64,000 nucleotides of DNA, taken from assembly GCA_036264135.1 (NCBI GenBank), contig DATARN010000171.1, forward strand, positions 1 to 64,000. Direction: 5' to 3'. The position numbers and the translations under genes were made by a program. Every line of letters starts with the position of its first letter. The stretch's first letter is position 1. Shown here in pieces: positions 43,443 through 51,574 of the stretch. The notes under the pieces are model-generated. The model worked only from the letters and a program-made list of their open reading frames with translations. It had not been told where the DNA came from and ran no database searches. This DNA is from DATARN01 sp036264135. Lineage in GTDB: Bacteria > Actinomycetota > Acidimicrobiia > Acidimicrobiales > Palsa-688.

Positions 43443-43919
43443 TCAGCGGCTCGCTTGGCCGGATCCGTGATCGTCGAGTTGCCCCATGAGTAGGTCCGAG
43501 CTCTGCCGGCAGGTCGCCTCGACGATCTCCTCGGGACTGCCCGTGATGGAGAGGAGGGTGGCGACGCCATGGCCGTCCACGTACAGCCCCACCCACACGG
43601 TGCCCGGCGGCTGACCCTCCTGCGGATCGGGGCCGCCGACACCGGTGACCGCCACCGCCGCCGTGGCGTCGAGGATCTTGGCCACTCCTTGGGCCATGGC
43701 CACGGCCGCTTCCTCGGACACCACCGGGCCATGAACGCCGAGCAGCCGGTGCTTTACCTCGGAGGAGTACGCCACCACCGCCCCGCGGTACCAGTCGGAG
43801 GCCCGGGGCCGCTCGGCGAAGGTGCTCGACAGCCGGCCCCCGGTGAGGGATTCGGCAACCGCCAGGGTGTGCCCCGTTCGGAGGAACAGATCGGCGACCG
43901 GGTCGCCGGTCGTCGCCAC
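43443..43919 (-). CDS. pncC: nicotinamide-nucleotide amidase (CinA C-terminal family)
   Basis: This 158-residue protein is the stand-alone CinA C-terminal domain. AVAESLTGGRLSSTFAERPRASD holds the catalytic Ser, and AVTGVGGPDPQEGQPPGTVWVGL is the second conserved block. It hydrolyses NMN to nicotinate mononucleotide in NAD recycling. The start is 4 bases after the stop of the CBS-domain gene, so the two form an operon. Confidence 0.92.
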   Translation of the reverse strand: MATTGDPVADLFLRTGHTLAVAESLTGGRLSSTFAERPRASDWYRGAVVAYSSEVKHRLLGVHGPVVSEEAAVAMAQGVAKILDATAAVAVTGVGGPDPQEGQPPGTVWVGLYVDGHGVATLLSITGSPEEIVEATCRQSSDLLMGQLDDHGSGQASR

Positions 43920-43923
43920 CGGG

Positions 43924-44355
43924 TTACTCGGGAGTGGCGGAGATCGCCTCGACCAGATCGCCCACCTTGTCGTCGGGGAGATGCTGGGCGAGGTCGCCCT
44001 GGCTGATCATCCCGACCACGCGATCGCCGTCGATGACCGGCAGCCGCCTGACCTTGTGGTCCTTCATGGTGCGCAGCGCCTCGTCGACGGAGTCGTCGGC
44101 GCCGATGGTGACGACCTCGGTGCCCTGGGCCACCTCGGCGACCTTGGTCTGCGCCGGATCCTTGCCGGCCGCGATGACCTTGGTGACGATGTCGCGGTCG
44201 GTCAGCATCCCCTGCAGCCGACCCTCGGAGTTGCAGATCGGCGCCGCCCCGATCCCCTTCTCCGCCATCGTCTTGGCCGCCTGGGCCACGGTCTGGTCAA
44301 TGCTGATGATCTCGGGATTCGCGTTCATGATGTCTCGTGCGCTGGTCATGGTCAT
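43924..44355 (-). CDS. two-CBS-domain protein
   Basis: The 143-residue protein consists of two CBS domains (about 7-65 and 75-135), each with the DRDIVTK or QGDLAQH type helix end. Such proteins bind adenine nucleotides or NAD derivatives and act as sensors. AGGCGGAG precedes the ATG. Coupling to pncC suggests a link to nucleotide or NAD status, which is inference. Confidence 0.9.
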   Translation of the reverse strand: MTMTSARDIMNANPEIISIDQTVAQAAKTMAEKGIGAAPICNSEGRLQGMLTDRDIVTKVIAAGKDPAQTKVAEVAQGTEVVTIGADDSVDEALRTMKDHKVRRLPVIDGDRVVGMISQGDLAQHLPDDKVGDLVEAISATPE

Positions 44356-44435
44356 CTCCGCCTGATCTCCTTGTGACTCCCTTGCAGGGGCTGTCCTACC
44401 CAGTGCCGCGACGGTCCAACACCCACCCGCCCGCC

Positions 44436-44451
44436 CGAATTAGGAAATTCG
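44436..44451. promoter_or_regulatory. palindrome upstream of the CBS-pncC operon
   Basis: CGAATT (44436-44441) and AATTCG (44446-44451) flank AGGA in the 108-base gap between the Fpg-type gene and the CBS gene, about 80 bases before the CBS start codon. It is an AT-rich site in GC-rich DNA and could be an operator. No known regulator was matched. Confidence 0.3.
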
Positions 44452-44463
44452 CCGAAGCTCGGT

Positions 44464-45315
44464 TTAGCGCTGGTGAAGCGGGCACCACCAGGTGGTGCGG
44501 GTGGCCACGGTGGCCCGCCGCAGCGGCGTTCCGTCCTTGGGGCACACGCCACCGGGGTGACGCTCGGGCATGAGGTCACCAGTGTGGGAACCGCCCTTGG
44601 CGAGCAGGTCGGCCAGGGTGGAGCGGACGGTGCGGTGCAAGCGGCGGAGCTCGGCGTCGCTCAGCGACGCCGCCGGTCTGGTGGGGTCGAGGGCGGCCCG
44701 CCACAAGATCTCGTCGGCCGCCAGGTTTCCCACGCCGGCCAGCCGGGACTGATCCATGAGCCGGGCCTTCAGCGCCGTCCGGCTGATCACCGCGTCCGGC
44801 GCCTGCGCCGCCGGCGCGCGGCCGGCCGGGACGGGCGGGCGGCGGCCCGGTTCCAGGGCCCGGCGGAGCTGGCCGAGGGTGACGGTGAGGGCGTCGGGGC
44901 CGAGATGGGTGAGCCCGGGGTCAAGGGTCACGCCGCCCAGGCGGCGGGGGTCCCGCATGGCCAGGCGTCCCCCGTCGGCGAAGTCGAGGGCGAATCGGTC
45001 CCACCGCACCTCGGGGCGATTCGACGAGTAGACCAGGTCGGGGACGCCGACGGTGTCATCGACGATGAGATGGCCGCTCATGCCGAAGCGCAGCCCGAGG
45101 ACCGGCCCGTCGTCGCTGGTGGGCAGCAGGAGGAGCTTGCCCCGGCGGTCGGCGCCCACCAGGCGCCGGCCGACGAGGGCCGGCACCAGGGCGTCGGCCG
45201 TCAACCCGCCCTTGAGGTACCAGGCGTCGGGTGCGACCACCCGGGCGATGGGGCGACCGAGAGCCTGGGCCGCGGCCAGCTGACGGTACTTTTCGACCTC
45301 GGCCAGTTCCGGCAC
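44464..45315 (-). CDS. Fpg/Nei-family DNA glycosylase with altered zinc finger
   Basis: The 283-residue protein has PELAEVEKYRQL at the N-terminus (catalytic Pro1 and Glu2 after Met removal), the beta-hairpin Lys in ADRRGKLLLLP, and a helix-two-turn-helix with QSRLAGVGNLAADEILW. It would excise oxidised bases and cut the strand. The C-terminal finger is unusual: the first pair reads CPKD and the last CPLH, where the normal pattern is four Cys. LAE replaces the normal LPE at the start. It may be a diverged paralogue rather than true MutM. Confidence 0.85.
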   Translation of the reverse strand: MPELAEVEKYRQLAAAQALGRPIARVVAPDAWYLKGGLTADALVPALVGRRLVGADRRGKLLLLPTSDDGPVLGLRFGMSGHLIVDDTVGVPDLVYSSNRPEVRWDRFALDFADGGRLAMRDPRRLGGVTLDPGLTHLGPDALTVTLGQLRRALEPGRRPPVPAGRAPAAQAPDAVISRTALKARLMDQSRLAGVGNLAADEILWRAALDPTRPAASLSDAELRRLHRTVRSTLADLLAKGGSHTGDLMPERHPGGVCPKDGTPLRRATVATRTTWWCPLHQR

Positions 45316-45378
45316 GGACCGACGGTACCGGTCCCGGCCGGGTCGCCAACGGGCGGACCACCGCTACGCTCGACGGCC

Positions 45379-46569
45379 ATGCCCCCGTCGCCGGAAACCG
45401 CCGAGCCCCCCGTCAAGCCGCGGTGGCAGGCACACTGGGCGCACCTGTTCGACGAGGTGGTCACCAGTGGTCTGTGCACGGGCTGCGCCGGCTGCGTCGT
45501 CGCCTGCCCGTACGACGTCCTCGGCTACGACGACACCAACGGCGTGTACAAGCCATTCCACCTGGAGGCCGAAGGCGGGCCGGCCGGATGCGGCCACGGC
45601 GACCGCGGCTGCACCAGCTGCACCCGGGCCTGCCCCCGTTTCCGGGCCTGGGAACCGGAGATCGACTCGTTCCTGTTCGGCCGCGAGCGCCAGCCCGACG
45701 AGATGGACGGGGTGTCGAAGGACATCATCCTGGCCCGCGCCGCCGATAAGGAGATCCACCAGAAGGGTCAGGACGGGGGCCTGGTCTCCGCCATTCTCCT
45801 GTGGTGCCTCGAGCACGGATACATCGACGCCGCCCTCGTCTCCTACCTCGAGGGCGACGGGTCGTCGTGGAAGGCGATCCCCGGCGTGGCCCGCACTCGA
45901 GAGGAGATCCTGGCGGCCGCCGGCTCGCGCTACACCTACTCGGCGAACACCATGGCCTATGCCGAGGCGGTGGAACTGGGGGCGGAGAAGCTGGCCCTGG
46001 TGGGCATGAGCTGCCAGAGCTCGGTGCCGCCGGCCATGAAGTCCCGCAAGGCCGGCAAACCGGCGCGCCGCTTCGCCCTCAACATCGGGCTGCTGTGCTC
46101 CAAGACCTTCGACGACGCCATTTTCGAGGAGCTGTTCGAGGCCAAGTACGGCCTGCGCAAGCAGGACATGGTCAAGATGAACATCAAGGGCGTCTTCCAG
46201 ATCTGGATGAAAGACGGCAGCTACCACGAGGTCAACCTCAAGGAGTGCCACGCCTGGACCCGCGACGGCTGCAAGACCTGCCCGGACTTCGCCGCCGAGC
46301 ACGCCGACATCTCGACCGGCGGCATCGGGGCGTTCAACGACTGGACGCTCACCATCGTGCGCACCGACCTCGGCCGGGAGATCCTGATCAAGATGCTGGA
46401 GGACGGCACGATCGAGGGCCGGCCCGGCGACGACGACCCCGGCGCCATCGAGCTGCTGCGGAAGCTGTCGATCGTGTCCCGCCGGCGCTGGCCCGATCAG
46501 GCCCTGCCCTTTCCCAAGGTTGGGGTCCCGCCGCCGAAGCCCAAGAAGAAGGCCGCGGCCGACACCTAG
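45379..46569 (+). CDS. coenzyme F420 hydrogenase/dehydrogenase beta-subunit (FrhB) family protein
   Basis: The 396-residue protein starts with a ferredoxin-like region: CTGCAGCVVACP and CGHGDRGCTSCTRACP supply Cys for two 4Fe-4S clusters. The FrhB N- and C-terminal domains follow (about 105-190 and 195-370), with GQDGGLVSAILLWCLEHG, ALVGMSCQSS and DGCKTCPDFAAEHADIS. FrhB proteins bind FAD and pass electrons to or from F420. No hydrogenase or Fpo genes are nearby, so it is a free-standing F420 oxidoreductase with unknown partner. Divergent from the Fpg-like gene, 63 bases apart. Confidence 0.87.
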   Translation: MPPSPETAEPPVKPRWQAHWAHLFDEVVTSGLCTGCAGCVVACPYDVLGYDDTNGVYKPFHLEAEGGPAGCGHGDRGCTSCTRACPRFRAWEPEIDSFLFGRERQPDEMDGVSKDIILARAADKEIHQKGQDGGLVSAILLWCLEHGYIDAALVSYLEGDGSSWKAIPGVARTREEILAAAGSRYTYSANTMAYAEAVELGAEKLALVGMSCQSSVPPAMKSRKAGKPARRFALNIGLLCSKTFDDAIFEELFEAKYGLRKQDMVKMNIKGVFQIWMKDGSYHEVNLKECHAWTRDGCKTCPDFAAEHADISTGGIGAFNDWTLTIVRTDLGREILIKMLEDGTIEGRPGDDDPGAIELLRKLSIVSRRRWPDQALPFPKVGVPPPKPKKKAAADT

Positions 46570-46636
46570 TTCTAAAGGCGAGGTTAAGGGCGGTCGATAG
46601 TGGCCCCATGGCTAGCCATGTCTCGGCAGTGCCGCG

Positions 46637-47962
46637 GTGACCGCGCCGCCGCGGGTGCTCGTGGTCGAAGATAGCGAGGTCGTCCGTCTCGCCGCCCGGA
46701 TCGTGCTCGACGGGGCGGGCTGGGAGGTGGCGGAAGCGGCCACCGCGGCCGAAGGGCTGCGAGCGATGGAGACGGTTGACCCAGACGTCGTCCTGCTCGA
46801 TCTGGGCCTCCCCGACGCCGACGGCTTCTCGGTGCTGGCCGAATTGAAGCAGACGGAACGCACCGCCTGGGTGCCGGTCGTCGTCCTGTCCGGCCGCTCC
46901 GACCACGGCGAGGTGAGCCGACTCCTGCTGGCCGGCGCCCAGGACTACCTGGTCAAGCCGTTCCTTCCCGCCGAGCTGCACGCACGGCTGGTCGCGGCCC
47001 GGCGGGTCGCGGTCGAGCACCGCCGCCTGGCGGCGGAGGCCCACGCCCTCGAGGAGTCGGAGCGGCGGTGGCGGATCGCCTTCGATTCCGCCCCGGTCCC
47101 CATGGCGGAGGTGGACCTGGAAGGCCGGTACCTCAAGGTTAACGGCGCCCTCTGCGAACTCTTCGGCCACCGTCGGGAGAATTTGATCGGTGCATCGGTG
47201 CGTACCTTGTGCCACCCGGACGAGGCGGACGAGATCGGCTTGCTGATACGGAAGATGGTCTCGCGGGAGGTCAGCCACATCCGGGTGGAACGGCGCTTCG
47301 TGCGTGCCGACGGCCTTCCCGTTTGGGTGGCGGTGTCCGTGGCCCCGGTGACGATCGACGGCGGCCGGGTCACCCACATGCTGACCCACTACCTCGACAT
47401 CACCGATCGCAAACGGTTCGAGCACCAACTGGAGGAGCTGGTCGACCATGATCCCCTCACCGGCCTCCTGAACCGGCGAGGTTTCGACGCTCAACTCGAA
47501 CGCCAGGTCGCCCACGTCGCCAAGCACGGCCCGGTCGGCGCCCTCCTCGTCGTCGACCTGGACAACTTCAAGCAGGTCAACGACACGCTGGGCCACCAGG
47601 CCGGTGACGAGCTCATCGTCTCGGTGGCGGACCGCCTCCGCGGCACCGTGCGCTACAACGACGTGGTCGCCCGGTGGGGGGGCGACGAGTTCGCCGTCCT
47701 CCTTCCCCGTGCCACCGCCCAAGAGGCGCAAACGGTGGCCGACAAGATCGTGCGCGCCGTGCGCGCCCACGCCGCCGTCTTCTTCGGCGGTGGGGCCGGG
47801 CACACCACCGCCAGCGTGGGCGTTGCCTTCTTCGACGTCCCGGGCCAGCGCGCCAGCGACGTGGTCGCCCACGCCGACCTGAGCATGTACCAGGCGAAAC
47901 AGGCGGGCCGCGACCGCACCGCCACCTTCAAGGAGCTGCGGTCAGTTCCCGCGACCGGGTGA
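46637..47962 (+). CDS. response regulator with PAS and GGDEF (diguanylate cyclase) domains
   Basis: GTG at 46637 gives 441 residues. Receiver domain 1-125 has D55 as phospho-acceptor (VVLLDLGLPD) and VKPF; PAS domain about 140-260; GGDEF domain about 275-435 with RWGGDEFAVLL intact. An inhibitory-site RYND stands 5 residues before GGDEF, so product inhibition is likely. It makes c-di-GMP on phosphorylation. No EAL domain is present. The last 35 bases overlap the convergent uracil-DNA glycosylase gene. Confidence 0.93.
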   Translation: MTAPPRVLVVEDSEVVRLAARIVLDGAGWEVAEAATAAEGLRAMETVDPDVVLLDLGLPDADGFSVLAELKQTERTAWVPVVVLSGRSDHGEVSRLLLAGAQDYLVKPFLPAELHARLVAARRVAVEHRRLAAEAHALEESERRWRIAFDSAPVPMAEVDLEGRYLKVNGALCELFGHRRENLIGASVRTLCHPDEADEIGLLIRKMVSREVSHIRVERRFVRADGLPVWVAVSVAPVTIDGGRVTHMLTHYLDITDRKRFEHQLEELVDHDPLTGLLNRRGFDAQLERQVAHVAKHGPVGALLVVDLDNFKQVNDTLGHQAGDELIVSVADRLRGTVRYNDVVARWGGDEFAVLLPRATAQEAQTVADKIVRAVRAHAAVFFGGGAGHTTASVGVAFFDVPGQRASDVVAHADLSMYQAKQAGRDRTATFKELRSVPATG

Positions 47963-48626
47963 AGACGGCGTCGAGCATCGGGGCGGTCAGCTTGCCGGTG
48001 AAGGTGTTCTGCTGGCTGGGGTGAAATGAACAGACGACCGTGACCTCGGGGTGCCGGGCGTGGACCTCCACCAGGTGGCCGAATGCGGGTCGGGGCCGCT
48101 CCACCACGCCGACCAGGCGGCTCACCGCGTCGAAGGCAAAGCGGCCCAGCACCACGATCACCGCCAGCTGGGGGAGCAGGGCGATCTCCCGGCCGAGGTA
48201 GGGCAAGCAGCGGTCACGCTCCTCGGGGCTGGGCTTGTTCGCTGGCGGGGCGCAACGGACGGCAGCGCTCACGTAGCAGTCCGCCAGCCGCAGACCGTCG
48301 TCGGCGGCCACGCTGGTCGGCTGGTTGGCGTACCCCGCCCGCCACAAGGCGGCGAACAGCCAGTCACCGGAGCGGTCGCCGGTGAACACCCGCCCCGTCC
48401 GGTTGCCCCCGTGGGCGGCGGGTGCCAGCCCGGCGACCAGCAGGCGGGCGGCGGGATCACCGAAGCCGGGCACCGGCCGGCCCCAATACTCCTCGCCGGC
48501 GAAGGCGGCCCGCTTCTCCACCGCCACCTGCTCCCGCCAGGCGACCAGCCGGGGACAGGCGGTGCACGACACCACCTCGGCAGCGACCTGGTTCAGCGAG
48601 TCGGGGCGGGCAGTCACAGCCGACAC
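47928..48626 (-). CDS. type-5 uracil-DNA glycosylase
   Basis: GTG at 48626 gives 232 residues. Cys of the 4Fe-4S cluster appear in VSCTACPRL and RCAPPANKPSPEERDRCLPYL. The family-5 motif GLAPAAHGGNRTGRVFTGD lacks the catalytic Asp of classic UDG, which is normal for UdgB. CSFHPSQQNTFTGKL is the second motif. It removes uracil and hypoxanthine from DNA. The start lies 16 bases from the divergent phosphatase start. Confidence 0.92.
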   Translation of the reverse strand: MSAVTARPDSLNQVAAEVVSCTACPRLVAWREQVAVEKRAAFAGEEYWGRPVPGFGDPAARLLVAGLAPAAHGGNRTGRVFTGDRSGDWLFAALWRAGYANQPTSVAADDGLRLADCYVSAAVRCAPPANKPSPEERDRCLPYLGREIALLPQLAVIVVLGRFAFDAVSRLVGVVERPRPAFGHLVEVHARHPEVTVVCSFHPSQQNTFTGKLTAPMLDAVFTRSRELTAAP

Positions 48627-48642
48627 GGTAGGTTGACGGCGG

Positions 48643-49386
48643 ATGTCAACGACTGACGAGGCGCCGGCCAAGACCCCTGCAACCCGCAAAGCCCGGCCCA
48701 AGGCGCCCGCCGCCACCCTCATCCTGTTCGTCCGCCACGGCACCACGCCGACCACCGGTCAGGTCCTGCCCGGCCGGGCTCCCGGCCTCCACCTGGCCGA
48801 CAAGGGCCGGGGCGAGGCCGAGGGAGTCGCCGGCCGCCTGGCCGCGCTGGCCGCGGAGGGGCCGCCGGCCGACGCGACCGCCAACGGCCGCGGCCGTCCC
48901 AAGGGGCTGCGGATCGCGGCGGTGTACGCCTCCCCGATGGAGCGGGCCCGCGAGACGGCGGCGCCCATCGCCACGCGCCTCGGTCTCAAGGTCAACATCG
49001 TCAAGGGCCTCATCGAGATGGACTTCGGCGAGTGGACCGGCGCCGAACTGAAGGCGCTGCGCAAGCTCCCCGAGTGGAGCGCCGTGCAGCGCTACCCCAG
49101 CGGATTCCAGTTCCCCGGCGGCGAGTCCTTCAGCGCCATGCGGGGCCGCATGGCCGACACCGTGGCGGCCCTCTGCCGCCGCCACCCCGGCGAGGCGATC
49201 GTGGCCGTGGCCCACGCCGACCCCATCAAGGTGGCAGTATCCGACGCCCTCGGCAGCCACCTGGACCTGTTCCAACGCATCGTCATCTCAACCTGCTCGG
49301 TGACCGCCATCAGCTACTCCCCAACCGGGCCGGTGGTCATAACCGTGAACTCGACGGGCGGCCTCGGCGACCTGCGCCCATCATGA
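48643..49386 (+). CDS. histidine phosphatase, MSMEG_4193-like
   Basis: The 247-residue protein has the phosphohistidine motif LFVRHGTTPTT after a Lys/Ala/Pro-rich tail of about 28 residues, then ASPMERARETAAPIA, the acid/base-type GLIEMDFGEWTG and HADPIKVAVSD. It belongs to the phosphoglycerate-mutase-like superfamily. An insertion at about 75-88 is specific to this group. It is the first of three overlapping genes conserved together across actinobacteria. Its natural substrate is not known. Confidence 0.9.
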   Translation: MSTTDEAPAKTPATRKARPKAPAATLILFVRHGTTPTTGQVLPGRAPGLHLADKGRGEAEGVAGRLAALAAEGPPADATANGRGRPKGLRIAAVYASPMERARETAAPIATRLGLKVNIVKGLIEMDFGEWTGAELKALRKLPEWSAVQRYPSGFQFPGGESFSAMRGRMADTVAALCRRHPGEAIVAVAHADPIKVAVSDALGSHLDLFQRIVISTCSVTAISYSPTGPVVITVNSTGGLGDLRPS

Positions 49387-49892
49387 GTTCCAGCTTCGAC
49401 CTTCCCGCGGTGGACCACCTCACCGTGGGCGCGGTGGGCGAGCCCGGCCACCGGACCTTCTACCTCCAGGCCCGTCAGGACTCCCAGCTGGTCACCCTCA
49501 AAATCGAGAAGCAGCAGGTCCGGGTGTTGTCCGAGCGCCTCCTGCCGCTGGTACGCGACGTGCTGCCCACCGCCGTGCCCGCCCCCGACCTGGCCGAGCC
49601 CGTCCTCGCCGAGTGGCCCATCGGCGCCCTGCGAGTCCTGGAGGACTCCGCCAGTGGCCAGATCGTCCTCATGGCCGAGGAGATCGTCGAGGTGGACGAG
49701 GAGGGGGAGCCGGCGGTCACCGGCGGTCTGGCCCGCTTCGGCGCCACCCGGGCGCAAATTGCCGCCTTGGCCCGTCGGGGCATGGAGCTGGTCGAGGCGG
49801 GCCGGCCGTTGTGCCCGCTGTGCGGCTTCCCGCTCGACCCCGAGGATCACGCGTGCCCGCGGACGAACGGCAACCGGTCGCCGACACTCTGA
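49383..49892 (+). CDS. DUF3090 family protein
   Basis: ATG at 49383 overlaps the phosphatase stop (ATGA) and gives 169 residues. FYLQARQDSQLVTLKIEKQQV near residue 25 and a C-terminal zinc-ribbon-like PLCGFPLDPEDHACPRTNG with CPLC/HAC are characteristic. An acidic middle (about 98-110) stands out. Function is unknown. The family almost always occurs between the phosphatase and the SCO1664-like gene, so it probably acts with them. Confidence 0.9.
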   Translation: MSSSFDLPAVDHLTVGAVGEPGHRTFYLQARQDSQLVTLKIEKQQVRVLSERLLPLVRDVLPTAVPAPDLAEPVLAEWPIGALRVLEDSASGQIVLMAEEIVEVDEEGEPAVTGGLARFGATRAQIAALARRGMELVEAGRPLCPLCGFPLDPEDHACPRTNGNRSPTL

Positions 49893-50572
49893 GCGTCCTC
49901 GCCGACGGCGAGGTCGAAATCTTGGGCCGCATGCCCTGGAGCTCGAACGCCACCTTCCTCGTCAACGTCAGCCTGGGCAGCGCCGAGCTACGGGCCATCT
50001 ACAAACCCCACCGCGGCGAGCGGGAGCTGTGGGACTTCCCTGACGGGCTGTACCGGCGCGAGGCGGCCGCCTACCGGCTGGCCGAGGCGCTCGGCTGGCC
50101 GCCCATCCCCGAGACCATCGTCCGCACCGAGGCCCCCTTCGGCGAGGGGTCGCTGCAGCGCTTCATCGACGCCGACTACGACGAGCACTACTTCACCCTC
50201 CTCGAGGAACCCCGTCACCGGCCGGCCCTGCAGGCCATGGCGGCCTTCGACGTGGTCGCCAACAACGCCGACCGCAAGGGCGGCCACTGTCTGCTCGACC
50301 ACGACGACCGCATCTGGGGCATCGACCACGGCCTGTGCTTCAACGTCGCCCCGAAGCTGCGCACCGTCATCTGGGATTTCGCCGGCGAGGAGATCCCCGC
50401 CGCCCTCCGGGAGGACCTGCGGCGCCTGGCCGTCGCCCCTCCGGCGACGCTGGCGGCCCTGCTGTCGCCCGCCGAGAGGCTGGCGGTGCAGCGGCGGGCG
50501 TCGCGGGCGGCCGACCGCGGGGTCTATCCCCAGCCCGCCGGCGACCGCCCCTACCCCTGGCCGCTGGTGTAG
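49853..50572 (+). CDS. SCO1664-family protein (PI3K-like kinase fold)
   Basis: GTG at 49853 overlaps the DUF3090 gene by 40 bases and gives 239 residues. RAIYKPHRGERELWDFP carries the ATP-site Lys; AAFDVVANNADRKGGHCLLDHDDRIWGIDHGLCF holds kinase-like N-D-x-K and D-H-G motifs, as split here into the catalytic and activation parts. The fold is related to phosphatidylinositol-type kinases. It is the last of the conserved trio. Substrate unknown. Confidence 0.9.
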   Translation: MPADERQPVADTLSVLADGEVEILGRMPWSSNATFLVNVSLGSAELRAIYKPHRGERELWDFPDGLYRREAAAYRLAEALGWPPIPETIVRTEAPFGEGSLQRFIDADYDEHYFTLLEEPRHRPALQAMAAFDVVANNADRKGGHCLLDHDDRIWGIDHGLCFNVAPKLRTVIWDFAGEEIPAALREDLRRLAVAPPATLAALLSPAERLAVQRRASRAADRGVYPQPAGDRPYPWPLV

Positions 50573-51573
50573 GCGAAGCGCCGTTGCGGGTCGAGGCGGT
50601 CCCGCGCCGCCTCCCACTGCCCGAACCGGGGGTAGAGGGACCGGAACGGCTCGGGGTCGAGGCCGGGGACCCATTGCCTCCGCCCGTCGAGGCCGGCCAC
50701 GCCGGCGATGTACACCGAGGGGCGCCCCTCCGCCGGCGACAACGGGACGTCATCGCCCGCGGTCACGGAGACAACGATGGGAAAATCGGGCCGCTTCCCC
50801 GCCGGCCGATTCGCCCCCACCAAGCTGTGCAGCACCGGGCCGGCGGCCGTTCGCGGCAGCGAGTACTCAATGCCCTGCCGGGCGGCGCCGCCGCCCCGGT
50901 TGAACCAGCGGTAGCTCCGGTCGACCCGCCTCCCGTCGGCCGGCTCGGCGGTACGGTTGGCGGTCGTCACGCGGGCCTGGCGGCGCCCCGGCCGCCACGT
51001 CAGGCGAAAGTGGTCGTTGCCGTCGGCCAGCGTGTCGAAATCGGCCAGGGCCTCGTCGATGTCGACGGTCGCCGACGTGACGTGGAGATTGAAACCGGGC
51101 TGGCAGCGCACCGTCACCGTCGAGATCACGCCCACCGCACCGAGGCCCGCCCGGGCGGCGGCGAAGATCTCGGGTTCCTCGGTGGCGGAGCAGCGCACCG
51201 CCGCCCCCTGCGGTGTCACCAGCCGCAAGGCGCTGATCTGGCTGACGAGGCCGCCGAACGCCGCCCCTGTCCCGTGGGCCGCCCAGGACACGGCCCAACC
51301 GAGGCGCCGGCTGGCATCCCCGGCCCCATTTTCCAAACAGAGCCCCCACGCCCCGAGGGCTTCGCCGAGGCGGCGAAGGGAAATGCCCGCCTCGGCCGTG
51401 GCCTGGCCGCGGTCACGGTCAACGCGCAGCAGCCGGCCGTAGCCGCCCAGGTCGATCCCGACCTCATCGCCGTGCGGCCGCTCCAGCGTGACCGGGCGCC
51501 CGGCCGCCGCCGCCTGGCGGACGACGGCCACCACCTCGGCCTCGGCCCGGGGCCGCTCGACGAGGGGCGGCAA
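50551..51573 (-). CDS. FAD-dependent lactone-oxidase-like protein, diverged
   Basis: TTG at 51573 lies one base after the etfA stop and gives 340 residues, about 90 fewer than typical aldono-lactone oxidases. The GWAVSWAAHGTG block replaces GAISTGTHGTG, and the C-terminus ends DPQRRFAYTSGQG as in the family. The N-terminal FAD loop, normally GSGHS, reads ERPHG, so the covalent-flavin or FAD-binding His environment is changed. Convergent overlap of 22 bases with the SCO1664-like gene. Coupling to etfA suggests an electron-transfer role, or the gene is decaying. Confidence 0.7.
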   Translation of the reverse strand: MPPLVERPRAEAEVVAVVRQAAAAGRPVTLERPHGDEVGIDLGGYGRLLRVDRDRGQATAEAGISLRRLGEALGAWGLCLENGAGDASRRLGWAVSWAAHGTGAAFGGLVSQISALRLVTPQGAAVRCSATEEPEIFAAARAGLGAVGVISTVTVRCQPGFNLHVTSATVDIDEALADFDTLADGNDHFRLTWRPGRRQARVTTANRTAEPADGRRVDRSYRWFNRGGGAARQGIEYSLPRTAAGPVLHSLVGANRPAGKRPDFPIVVSVTAGDDVPLSPAEGRPSVYIAGVAGLDGRRQWVPGLDPEPFRSLYPRFGQWEAARDRLDPQRRFAYTSGQG

Positions 51574-51574
51574 G

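Noticed and set aside
46608..46640. ten-codon frame MASHVSAVPR overlapping the GGDEF start
   Set aside because: The stop overlaps the GTG start, which could couple translation, but the purine-rich site lies too far upstream of its ATG to be convincing.
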